Source: Pegea sp. RAD2-039 (lineage: Eukaryota > Chordata > Thaliacea > Salpida > Salpidae). From it: a stretch of 64,000 bases of DNA. Below the pieces are notes generated by a model that was not told the origin of the DNA, did not search any database, and saw only the letters and a program-made list of their open reading frames with translations. The position numbers were made by a program, and so were the translations under genes. This document shows positions 1 through 10,182 of this stretch, piece by piece. The DNA lies in NCBI GenBank assembly GCA_034620365.1, contig JAQGEQ010000244.1, forward strand, positions 62,001 through 126,000, in the 5' to 3' direction. Numbering within the stretch: position 1 is the stretch's first letter; the number at the start of each line of letters is the position of its first letter.

Positions 1-625
1 TCTCATTTAGGAAAAATAAAAAAGTGTAAGTAAATAAACTAAAAATGAACAAATTCTTTTTTAATTCATAACTTTATTTTTGCTCTATTTAAAATTGTTG
101 CAATTAAGTAATTATTTTTATAGCTTGTACTAAAAATACACAAAGAAGAAAATTTGTAAAATTTTGAAAAGTCTAAAAACCGGTTGTTGACATTTTACAT
201 GTTGAACTGCATTTGTTGACAAAATTAAAAAATTAAATTTGTTGAAGAATTAAATTGACAAAATTAAATTTATCAAAATAATTCTAAATTAAGTTATCAA
301 CTTCTGTTGTTTAAAAAACAGTTTAACAAATAACGTCTCAGTTTAACTCAAGTTAACATTAAAATAACGCTTTTTAATTTGCTGTACAATCACAAATTTG
401 ACGGTACAATATTTTTAGATTTACAGTTTAATTTTGCAATAATTTTGTAAAGGTAGTTTCATCTTCATTTGTTTTGGAAATTTTCTAATATAAAGCATTT
501 TTGATTTATTTCATTGAAAGAAGATTAATTAACAAAGAATGGAGATAAGGAAATAACTCTATTTCAATAAAATTATTACTAATAACAAATGATAAGAATA
601 ACAAATTAGAATGAAACCTTTTTTA

Positions 626-700
626 ATGGCACTAATTAAATATAGAAGAAAGTTAGATTATAAACTGGTTAATTACTATAATCAAATTACAACTTTCTAA
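626..700 (+). CDS. 24-codon conserved short ORF, copy 1
   Basis: ATG to TAA in exactly 25 codons, reading MALIKYRRKLDYKLVNYYNQ and four more residues. Copies at 46,654-46,728 and 52,921-52,995 keep the same start, length and stop despite base changes. It is embedded in a shared repeat of about 330 bp (about 385-715). It may be a last exon or a relic; alone it is too short to classify. Confidence 0.3.
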   Translation: MALIKYRRKLDYKLVNYYNQITTF

Positions 701-799
701 TTACATCACCGACAATAATGTTGATTTCCTATCGCTAACTTATAGTAATTTTGCTTTTAAATCATTTTGCTACCCAATGAATTAATTAAATTGTTTAAA

Positions 800-1690
800 A
801 AAATTAGATTAGCATGTAATCATCGTAAGTTTTTTTATCAAATCAGGATTCCAATTGAATACAACGACAAACCACATTTTTTTCAAAAATCAAAAACTAT
901 AATATCGACAAATATTTGATGTCAAATTAATACTCACAGCAATTAATTTTATTAATTAAACTATTCAGGCAGTTTTAAATTTAAAATTTTGCTGTTATTT
1001 GTACTTGTTAGATTATTTTATCGACAAATGGTCGATAACAAAAATTGTGATTCAATATTGATTTCTTTTGTAAATAATCTTCTAAATACATGAGTTCCTA
1101 CTTCTTGGTGCGTTTTAAATTTTAGTTTTAAAGTTTTAAATTATTTTTCAAAATTAAAATTATTGCATTTACTTTTTTGTAAAGGTAATTGTATGAACAA
1201 AAAAAAAGCTTATCGATATCAAAATTTAAACTGATATTGGTATAATTTATATAAACGTTGAAGAACATTTCTTGATATAAAAAAATCTTCTCGTCTAGTA
1301 TTCGTCAGGAACAAGTGAATTTCTTAGAATTTTATTTATCTTTAAAATCTGGATTTATTTAAAACTGTGTAACGATTTTTTTTGGTTTGCTATCAATCTT
1401 ATAAAAAACAACTTTCTACTTTTTCGTTCATAAAACATTTTAGTTTTAAACTTTATAAGTTTACAAAATATAAACATAAAACTTTTATAGTGACATCTTG
1501 TTACTGAAAAATAGACAGTAAAATGCAACCGAATTTTACAAAATTGTCATTTTAAAGTTTAATTGACTAAACTTTAATACAAGTAAGACAAATCGCAAAG
1601 ACCAGGTTTATGCTGAAGTGTAATGAACTGAGAAGGTAAAATTTGTTTGAACTTTATTTGTATAATTTGAGTTTTTGTTTTTCTTAACAT
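800..1690 (+). repeat. Cassette-bearing repeat (family A), diverged copy
   Basis: Shares with 39,295-40,140 and 53,130-54,030 the order TTGAATACAAC, ATCGACAAATATTTGATG, cassette, AAAACTGTG, TATAGTGACATCTTGT, AGACAAATCGCAAA. It is rearranged within the cassette. Confidence 0.5.
1211..1311 (-). ncRNA. Cassette M1 (half inverted repeat)
   Basis: Element GACGAATACTAGAC (two changes), TATATC at 28, variable segment about 1,228-1,251, T4. Only one arm of the inverted repeat remains beside it. A complete inverted repeat (1,019-1,035) lies 180 bp further on, as if a second partial copy was inserted. The element-to-arm distance is nevertheless kept. Confidence 0.3.
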
Positions 1691-2891
1691 TTTTAAGTTT
1701 TATAAAAACAGTTGAGTAAAATTACTTTATACCAATAATAAAAATTTGCTTTTAATTTAGCGCAACATAAACATAATTCAATTCTTTTAAGGTTAATAAT
1801 AAAATTATAACAACGCGTTGTTTCCAAAATAATATTGAAATACAAATCGTTTAGAACTAGAAATCCAATATTTCATTATTTTTTTTTACAGAACATAAAA
1901 TTTATATTTATTCACAGAATATTTTTCTAAATTTGTCGTAAAATATGAAAATAAATAATTAAAAATTAAAATCTTAAAAGTAAAAAGCAGTTGAAACTCA
2001 AAGTGAAAATCATAAAACACCGCAAAAAACGCTTTTCAAAACTGTTAAACCGTTGTTACAAATAAATAACTATGATAAATGTTATGCTAAAGTCAATCAA
2101 TAGCTGTGAAGTTTCATGGTCACTTTCATGATTTGTAACAAAAAATATATTTATAATAGAACTCAATTCTTAAGAAGTTTCAAGTCTTCAATAGATTGGT
2201 GATTCCATTAATGACGCTGAGCTTAAATATCGTTAACTAGAGATTAAATAAAAAGGTTAAAAAGGATAATTATATAAAAATTATCAAAGAAATTATAAAA
2301 TATATACTTGTGTATTACATTTTACTTACAATGAAGTTTAAAACTTATTTATTTCTTATGTGAAAAAAGTGATTTATTTATAAATTAACATGTTTGTCAG
2401 TACAAAAAGAGAAAGCTTAAAATTTTTTTAAATAAATTAAAATTGAAAACACTTGTAATTCGCAGTATCTGCCAAAGTAATAGTGATAGTAGGTAGTTTG
2501 TTAGTTTTTTATTAAACCAAAATGAAAGCTTTAAGCAGAAATGATTTTATACGCAAAAATGTTAAAAAGCTTTTGAATTAAAGACAGTTAATATTCTAGA
2601 ATTTCAGTCGTTGAAAGCAAAACAAATCTTAAAAGTTGATGTTTTTTAATAAAACATATTTTGTGCCATTATTATTGCAAATAAAATGTTTTAGTTTTTT
2701 ACCCATTAAAGTTTTTCTTGAAATTCTTTTTCTTATTTCTTATCCAAGCAAACTTATAACTTAACAAAAATTATTTAAATAGTGTAAACAATTCTTCTCT
2801 AAGACAATAGATGATAATTTAACCAAATTACTATTGATACTAAACATATAAATTCGCGTTTAATGCCAAAAATATTTTCATTAGTAACCAC

Positions 2892-3009
2892 ATTCTTTCA
2901 TCAAAACTAGCATCATCAAATTGTTCTTCAGTAATTACGTCACCATCATAAACTAATTTTTGTTGAGTAACCTCTATTAGATTAGAAATAAAATGTGAAC
3001 ATCAAAATG
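2892..3009 (-). pseudogene. 118-bp exon-like block (DGDVIT), copy 1
   Basis: The minus strand shows ATGTTTTCAG, then exactly 118 bp, then GTGG. The frame reads FISNLIEVTQQKLVYDGDVI and then EEQFDDASFDERM. Unlike the other two copies it continues past ERM with TGG (Trp) into LLMKIFLALNANLYV before a stop. It has a TGA near its 5' end that the others lack. Coding-like acidic composition and an equal length in three places argue for a real ancestral exon. Family unknown. Confidence 0.4.
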
Positions 3010-3689
3010 CTGAAAACATTAAAGAAATATAAACGAACAACTTTCATAAGGGCAATTGTATAAAGTTTCGTTCGACATTAAAAGTCAATCACAAGTTTTA
3101 AATTTAACAAAATATTGAAATATTACTATTCGCCCATAGATAACGTAAAAAGGAAACAACAATTTTTGTTGTTTTTAACTCTTCTAAAATAAAAAAGATT
3201 GTTTAACTTGTAAAAAACTTTAATTATTGATCAAATAGATTATATCCGTAAAATATAGCGTAAATAACTGAAAATTTTTATCTTAAGGTCTTACCTGCTT
3301 TGAATTTTTATAGAGTTTTACTCATGAAATATTATAATTTTGTTAATTAGCAAATTATTTTGATATCACTAAATATTTATGGAATCATACATTCAGCATT
3401 TTTCTTCAAAAACTTTTGACGTTTTTACTTATGTTTAAAATTAATTAAATGATCAAAATATTTGAATTTTAAAAATTAATGTAAAATCTTCAGCTAATCA
3501 GTTGAAGTTAAAAAGAGTTAAAATAATAAATTTTACATCTTGTGTAATTAGAACTAATTAAAAAATGATTATTGAGAACCACATAAAATATAATAAATTA
3601 AAGCAAAATTGATTGTTTTGGTAAGTAAAAATGTTTTTATAACAATCTTATTAATGATTTTTGAGTTTTATGTTTCTATAGTAGAAAAA

Positions 3690-3765
3690 GTTGACGCTAG
3701 ACGTCGCTGAAGATAAATAATTTTGAAATCCTTGTATTGCTTTAGGCTATGTTTTTGTAAGTGAT
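3690..3765 (+). other. GACGCTAGACG core, copy a
   Basis: Reference copy of a dispersed motif of about 75 bp. GACG-CTAGA-CGTC can form a hairpin. CTGAAG and a later CTTCAG (CTTTAG here) can pair around a conserved middle (TTTTGAAATCCTTG). The motif ends GGCTATGTTTTTGTAAGT, which holds both a T5 and a splice-donor-like GTAAGT. It may be a small structured RNA or a short exon with donor. Lies 600 bp from cassette M2 in the same orientation. Confidence 0.4.
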
Positions 3766-4286
3766 ATTTGATAAATTGAATTTTAAGGTTTACTTTTAAA
3801 CTTTATTGAAATTATGAATAATTAAGTTTAAATTGAAAACAGAACAATTTTAACTACTAATTTTTCGTATCAATAAAAAAATAAAATTTTAAAAACAAAT
3901 TATTTATTTAACTTTGAATTCAGAAGTAAATTTAAACGTTTTAACATACTTTCTTCCTCTTATCAGTCAGACAAATAATTTTTTTCACTTATTTGACCTT
4001 ACAAAACATTCAAACACTTTTTTCAATAACTCTTGTGCTGAAATCTTCCAATAAAAACTAATTGACGGTTACAAAAATTTGACTCAACTTAGCGACTATG
4101 AATTTCCAAAGCATAAATTTTAAAAAATATCCTGAAAAAATAACGACCCTAATTAAAAAAATCCCTAATAAGTTAAATAAATTTCGCAAAAGCAATTTGT
4201 TTTTATTGTCAATATATAAAACTATTCTTATGATTCTAAATAATTTAAATTTTTTAATTGACTAATATTTTTCAAAAATAATTTTT

Positions 4287-4397
4287 CTCCGGACAAATAC
4301 TGGATGAAACAATGTTGTTATAATGAAAAACATTTTTCGTTATCATTATAATACACTGTGAACAGAGTAAATTTTTGTTATCGACTACTCGTCGATA
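4287..4397 (+). ncRNA. Small-RNA-like cassette M2
   Basis: Reference example of the family. Upstream element CTCCGGACAAATACTGGATG; TATAATG beginning at nucleotide 28 counted from the G of GACAAATA; about 27 bp later a variable segment (about 4,347-4,370); T5 at 4,372-4,376; inverted repeat TATCGAC-TACTC-GTCGATA at 4,379-4,397. The layout matches a PSE + TATA (U6-type) small-RNA gene ending in a T-run. Expression is inferred, not shown. It could instead be a conserved piece of a dispersed repeat. Confidence 0.4.
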
Positions 4398-5092
4398 GAT
4401 TATTCCGAAAAAAAAACTAACAAAATTAAGTTTACTTTCAAAGTTAAATCTGCTTGGATGTTTCTATTAATAGAATTACATGGCGTGAATATCATTTAGA
4501 CATCAAATATTTGTCAATTTTGTTTTTTCATTACATCTATTATTTTATTTATTTATTTATTTTTTTTAAGCTTTATCTTTATATACTGACAACCATGTTA
4601 ATATTTAAATAAATCACTTTTTTCACAAAAGAATTATGATTAAATTTGAAAATTCATAATGTGTAAAATGTTTCACGCAAGTATATAATTTTTTATAAAT
4701 CGCAATTTAATATGTAAGAGTGAAAAAAAAAATCTTAAGTTTAAAATTTTAATAATATTAATTTTATAGCTCAATATTGCTAGTTTTTACTAAAACGTTT
4801 TATTGACTTTTTTGCTATCCACTAAATTCCATCATAGATTTACTGGAACAATTGGAAATGTTTGCGATATTCTCCAAGAAAAATAAATGAAATGTTTTTA
4901 TGTAGTGTACTCATCATAAGTGTTTGTAAATCAAATCAATAAAAAATTACAAATTTCAAAAACTTTAATATTCACAAATATTTGGAGTTATATTGAAAAT
5001 TTCCTCAAGTATTCTTACCAAACGAAATAATCAAGCAATTTTTAATTTGAAAGTTTGCTTGTTACTTGTTAGTTGTATTTGTCGAATTATTC

Positions 5093-5203
5093 TATCGACA
5101 AACGGTCGATATCAAAAATTATGTTTATTTGTTTCATTTCACGATTAAGATTAAAGATTATTTCTTTATATAAAAAATCTTCTCATCTAGTATTTGTCAG
5201 GAG
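5093..5203 (-). ncRNA. Cassette M3
   Basis: Element CTCCTGACAAATACTAGATG, TATATAAAG at 27, variable segment about 5,120-5,143, T5, inverted repeat with loop CGTTT. Duplicate of M7, sharing most of its variable segment. Confidence 0.4.
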
Positions 5204-6017
5204 AACATGAGTTTTTCTGAATGTTACTAAGAAGATAACAATGCATTGTTTCTATAATAATAAAGAAATAAAAATCTTTTGCAACTACAAATTGCATTTA
5301 TATTTTTTTTAACTAGGCATAAATAGCTAAGCTCAAACTCTTTTATTCAAAATTCCAAAACACAGTTATTAATATCTAAAATAATAACTATACTTTAAAA
5401 TAAAATCTTAGAAGATAAGCAGTTTATAAGCTTCATTGTAAAAATCACAAAACAAAGCAACAAAAATGCTTTACAAAAAAACAGTGAAATAGTAAATCCA
5501 ACTCAATTAATTAGTTAAATTCGTACCAGTGGTGTATTAAAAGTAGATACTCGCTACTAACAAAGTTTTTATTGAAATTTGCCTAATTGCTAATGGTAGC
5601 TAAGTTAGAATAAAGAGTTTTGATATATTTCAGTTTCAAATTTAAATATGTTTGTTTAAGTAAAACAATGATTTGTTTACATATTAACATGTTTTCTAGT
5701 AAGAAAATAGGAAGCTTAAAATTTTTGAAATAATAAATCGAATAAAATGAAGATAAAAAATGTTTTCAATCAGCAGCATCTGGCAAGATAAAATAGTAAT
5801 TAGTTTGATAATTTCTGTATTACACAAGTAAGCATATTAACAAGATTTAATTTTCTTTAAATATAAAAATAAACAAAAATAATTTGCTATAAAAATTTTC
5901 ATTTTTTTAAACGAAAATCTACTTGTTAAGATAGTTTTGTTTTCAATTTAAACCTCAATATTCATAATTTCCACAAAGTTTGAAAATAAGGCTTGAAATT
6001 CAAGTTATTAAATATAA

Positions 6018-6089
6018 CTTACAAAAACATAGCCTGAAGCAATACAAAGGTTTCAAAATAATTTATCATCAGCGACGTCTAGCGTCAAC
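6018..6089 (-). other. GACGCTAGACG core, copy b
   Basis: Full copy with GTAAGT kept. A more decayed partial copy lies at about 6,541-6,575 (AACGACATCTAACGACATCT on the plus strand). Confidence 0.4.
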
Positions 6090-8101
6090 TTTTTCGACTA
6101 TAAAAATCAAAAACTCATTAAACATTAGTTTGTTTTTATGATATTGAATAAAAAGCAATATTACTTACACAAAACAAACAATTTTGCTTAAATTTAATAT
6201 ACATTATAAAGTAAAAATTAATATTTTCTTAAAACTACTTAAATTAGAAAATAAATAATGAATGTGTTAGAGAAGATAATTCTATATTGTTATTTTTTAT
6301 GACAGTAAAATAATAAAAATATATGTTGTCATTCGGGTAACAGTATGTGCAACATAAAAACATAAATTATATAACAAACTTATTTTGACATCGGCTATAT
6401 GTTGAATATGAGAAGCTTTAACTCAAAAAACGTCTTGAATTCAGTCACTATATAGCTTGCAGCAACAAAAGATCATCTTAACGATTAGATTTTTGACTGA
6501 TGTCGTTAATAAAAGTATTACAATCATACTTATCATTTATCATCAACGACATCTAACGACATCTACCGTTAACTTGTTCAACTATAAATACAAAAATCAA
6601 CAAAGTTTGATTAGTATTTTATAATTTTATTTAAAAAAATGGTTACTTACGCAAAACAATTACTTTTTCTTAAGTTTGATATAATTTATGAAGCACTATA
6701 AACTATATTATTTTCTTTAATTTATTTAGGTTTAAAAGTAAACAATCAATGTTTTCGAATACCACGAATTTATAGTTATTTTAATTATCACAAAAAAAAA
6801 GGAAAAACATTCTGCTGTCATATGAGAGTGGATTCAGTGGAAAACTGTTTGAACTGATTTTTTATTTAAATAAATAATTTAGTTTCAAAATTGAATTTTT
6901 AAACAATTGAATTTCTTTAGCTATCAATACTCAAATTATTTAGCTTTAAATTTGTATTTATGTTACAATATCAAAAAAACAAAGAAACAATTTTTGAATT
7001 TTTACAACTGGTTAGTAAGGTTTAGAAAATTCTCCTTTTTTTTTAAAACTATAATTTTGTTTCTTTGTGATAAATTCTAAAGACGAAAATAATCTAAAAC
7101 TGAGATCGATAGTATGATATGAGTTATGCATAAGAAAGGTTATTAAAAAAATTTAAAATCAATTTTTAAAATATATCTGACAACAATCATTCAAATAATT
7201 GATAACTTCAGTAAAATGAAATCTTTTGTTTATAATCCTACATTTGTTTTTATCAAAAGTTTACAAAAATTTTTGATTTTAAAATTTTAGAAATGAAAAA
7301 GTTGCAGTTAGATGTTTTTTGCTTAAATTGACAACACAAAAATTTATTTTCTTAGAAATTGCTCGTCATTTCTGCATCAACCTTCTTGCTGTGCATGTCA
7401 TCTAACAATAACAGTAGGAAGTTATGGTACTTTTATCAACGTCAACCTGTTCGATTACGTCATTAAGAAATGGAGTGTTGTTGAGTGATGAAATAAATTT
7501 CACCTAAATTTGAATTTCAAAATTCTGTTTATAATTTAATTGTGATTATCACATTTTAAAAAGACGTAAGAAATACAATTTTCTTATCCAGGCCAACGTA
7601 GAAAAAACCAACCTTATAAATTAGCCATTACAAGACTTACAGTTTTGGGTTCAACATAGAACAAACAAAAATTCTTAAAACCAAAGCAGATATTTATAAC
7701 AACTTTATTTTGACATCGGTTATATGTTGATTATCAGAATGTTTAAGCAGAAAAAAGTTTTTAATTTCACTCATTATATAGCTTACAGCTTCAAAATATC
7801 ACCTTAACATTTAGATTTTTGACGAATGTTATTAACAGAAATATTACAATGATACTTAGTTTAAGATATTTTTATAATATTCACACATATTATTTTGTTT
7901 ATTTTTCAGCCAAAGTAAATAATTAAACAAAATAATTATATTTTAGACACTTACTTCTAAACCATTATTAAGTTTATGGTCTTGCGAGTTTAGCCTTATA
8001 TAAAAGTTACCAGAAATAGCTTTTCAACTTGTTTAATTCGTTTTATTTATAATATTAAGAAATATTCTTCTTATTCAAGTTTTCATTGGTTGTTGCAATG
8101 A

Positions 8102-8297
8102 TGTTTGAACTTATTAAAAAATCCTAAACTATCCTATCGGCAAACGAACATGTTTTTAGCAGTTATACAACTATTCTGAATTTCATGAAGTTTTCAGAGA
8201 CAAGTTTACTAACCAACTTCAACTAATTTGTTTTAAGGACATCGACAAGGTTGTCGACTTCAAAAAAATTGAATGCAATCGCAAGAAAAACTGCTAA
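8102..8297 (+). pseudogene. Coding relic (YNYSEFHEVFRDK), frameshifted
   Basis: Homologous to 44,986-45,180. The first part reads CLNLLKNPKLSYRQ, then a one-base length difference shifts frame. The second part reads YNYSEFHEVFRDKFTNQLQL and ICFKDIDKVVDFK. Its 3' end lies over the minus-strand cassette at 8,240-8,356, so IDKVVDF is encoded by the cassette's inverted repeat. No family recognised. Confidence 0.35.
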
Positions 8298-8356
8298 AGT
8301 TTCTTTAATTTATTCTTAGATTTATTAATTTCTTTCGGTCTAGAATTTGTCCGGAC
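8240..8356 (-). ncRNA. Cassette M4 (diverged)
   Basis: Element GACAAATTCTAGAC, TAAATC at 28, variable segment about 8,273-8,296, T7, inverted repeat with a 6-nt loop. Lies antisense to a coding relic. Related to M14. Confidence 0.3.
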
Positions 8357-10023
8357 AAACCTGACTTTCCAAAGATCAATTTTCCGTATAAGTTTGATCT
8401 ATTTTAAACAACAAAAACATGTATTCTATTAAAAAAAATGTAAATTATGTTTTTTTTATTTGCTATTAAACAATTTTTCTAAAATCAGTTTCAAAAGATT
8501 TCTTTTTACTATAAATATAAAATTATGTTTTGTGTAAAAATGACCGTAATAATTTTTAATTAATTTTTTTCTAAGTATTTGATAGAAATTCTTTTTAAAT
8601 TTTTAATAAGAGTTTAGTTTCAATTATAAAAAAGTTTAATCTCAAGTTTTAATTTTCTCAAAATTACAGCTTACAAAAAAGATCTTGTAAAAGTGAATAT
8701 AAAATAAAAAATTATCTAGTTGACTCAAATATTGATTATATTATAGAACAGTTATTGTTGATTCTAAAAAAGGTTTTCATGTTTTTCAAATTATTTTATG
8801 GACAATAAAAAATATCTCAAAAAACTGCAGCTAAATATAGATCTACATATAGATCTTACAAGATTATTTTCCCTTTTTTCTTGAGATACATTGTTAACTA
8901 ATACATTGTTAAATTGTTACTTTATGAGTCAAAATTCTACATTGTACTTAATGATATGTAAAATAATAACTATACGTAAGCTATCTAAGTCAGCATTAAA
9001 AACATACTATTAGCAGCTTTAGTTAAGATATTAGAATTAATGTTTACAAGATCATTCATAAAAAAAGGCTTTGCTTATTAAGATAGATTTCAACCATTTC
9101 AAGTCCAACTTAAGAAAGCATGATAATTAAAATGTAATTCTTAGCTTCAAACATTTAGTTTTTGGAGCTTTTTTTATTTAATTAGTTAAATAACTACCAG
9201 TAATGGCTTAGAAATAAGTACTCAATACTATCAAAAATTTCATTCAAACTGCTTAATCATTAACAGTAGTTTTTTTTATATAAATTAATTACCATAGAAG
9301 TTATAAACGTTATAAGGGATTAATTAATCTGTGTATTTTATCTTTTTCCGTTAAATTAGTTAATATTTTATTTATTCAATTGAAAACTCAGGACAACTAT
9401 GAATTCTGTTTTTGATTTTAATTTGATTTTTAGCCAAAACTATATCGCAAAAGTAAATGAAAGTTCTTATTATTCAATTCAATTTATCATAAATTTTTTA
9501 TATATTTTAGTTTCAGATTTATTGAAATTTGCTTAAGTAAAAATAGTTAGAATAAAGAATTTTGAAATTTCAGTTTTAGAATTATTGTTTAAGTAAAAAA
9601 GGTGATTTATTTCTATATTAACATGTTTGTCGGTAAAAAAGTAAAAAGCTTAGTTTTTATAGATTCATTTGAATACAATGAAAATAAATAACACTTTTAA
9701 TCAGCAACATCTGCTAAAGTTGAATAGTAAATACTTTGATAGATTTTTTTACATAAAAAGTTATGTTAAAAAGTTTCAATTTATTTAATTCTAAAAATGA
9801 AAAAAAAAATATTTTTAACTTTTGTCTTGTATGATATGAAAAGCTACTTGTTAAAATAGTTTTGTTTTCAATTTAAACTTAGTTATTCTTAATTTCCATA
9901 AAGTTTAAAAGTAAGTCTTAAAATTGTCGCTGAATCAAGTTTCTAGTTCCGGAGCCACAAAATTTTAGTTAATTATTTTAGGAATTTTTAGCTCTATAAT
10001 CATCTAATATTAGGTTTGCCTTC
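8357..10023. other. AT-rich repeat remnants upstream of the tRNA
   Basis: About 9,530-9,935 is a diverged relative of 5,630-6,000 (TTTATTTCTATATTAACATG, CAGCAACATCTGC, AAAGTAAGTCTTAAAAT) that breaks off inside the GTCGCTGAA of a core. The remainder shows no gene. Confidence 0.4.
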
Positions 10024-10095
10024 AGCAGAGTGGCGCAGCGGAAGCGTGCTGGGCTCATAACCCAGAAGTCGATGGATCGAAACCTTCCTCTGCTA
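10024..10095 (+). tRNA. Initiator-type tRNA-Met (CAT)
   Basis: The 72-nt sequence begins AGCAGAGTGGCGCAGCGGAA and folds as a cloverleaf. The acceptor stem is AGCAGAG/CTCTGCT, the anticodon stem is CTGGG/CCCAG, the loop is CTCATAA with anticodon CAT, and the T arm contains the B-box core GATCGAAA. The A-type acceptor start and the GGG/CCC anticodon stem are hallmarks of animal cytosolic initiator tRNA-Met. Two points are odd. Base 33 is T, where animal initiators I know of usually have C. The T stem (GATGG/CCTTC) has one T-T mismatch where CCATC would pair. No T4+ run lies directly 3' of the gene; the first is 83 bp downstream. It may be functional, or a decaying copy, or the head of a tRNA-derived repeat. 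The identification is secure; its activity is not. Confidence 0.9.
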
Positions 10096-10182
10096 TGTGC
10101 ACTGTAATCATTTAATGACAGTTACCTGGTGTTGTGATCATGCTAACCTACGTTCAAATCCTGGCTAAATCATTATATTTTT
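10096..10182 (+). other. tRNA trailer with second B-box-like motif and T5
   Basis: Between the tRNA and the first T5 run (10,178-10,182) lie 83 bp with no Pol III stop. They include ACGTTCAAATCCTGG at about 10,150-10,164, which resembles a tRNA B box (GTTCAAATCC). I could not fold this segment into a second complete tRNA. It may be a degenerate neighbouring tRNA, or the body of a tRNA-derived SINE-like element. A Pol III transcript starting at the tRNA would be expected to run about 150 nt through this trailer. Confidence 0.35.

Larger units (their letters stand above)
3350..5940 (+). repeat. 2.6-kb block, left copy of second inverted pair
   Basis: Aligns with 24,190-26,770 in inverted orientation. 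It carries one GACGCTAGACG core and two cassettes of opposite orientation (4,287-4,397 plus sense; 5,093-5,203 minus sense). It adjoins 2,770-3,350, which is related to 20,490-21,060. Confidence 0.65.
6960..8400 (+). repeat. 1.4-kb dispersed block, copy 1
   Basis: Matches 43,740-45,300 in direct orientation. Shared landmarks are GTTCGATTACGTCATTA, CTTATCCAGGC, TATATGTTGATTATCAGAA and the YNYSEFHEVFRDK coding relic with its cassette. A shorter relative lies at 6,360-6,560. Confidence 0.6.

Noticed and set aside
3690-3765. Hammerhead ribozyme in the GACGCTAGACG core (CTGAAGA...GAAA)
   Set aside because: CTGAAGA and GAAA are present, but no stem III or correctly placed cleavage triplet can be paired, and variants do not compensate.
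4287-4397. Helitron 3' end (hairpin near terminus)
   Set aside because: No CTRR end follows the inverted repeat, copies do not end there, and the conserved spacing to the TATA-like element is not explained.
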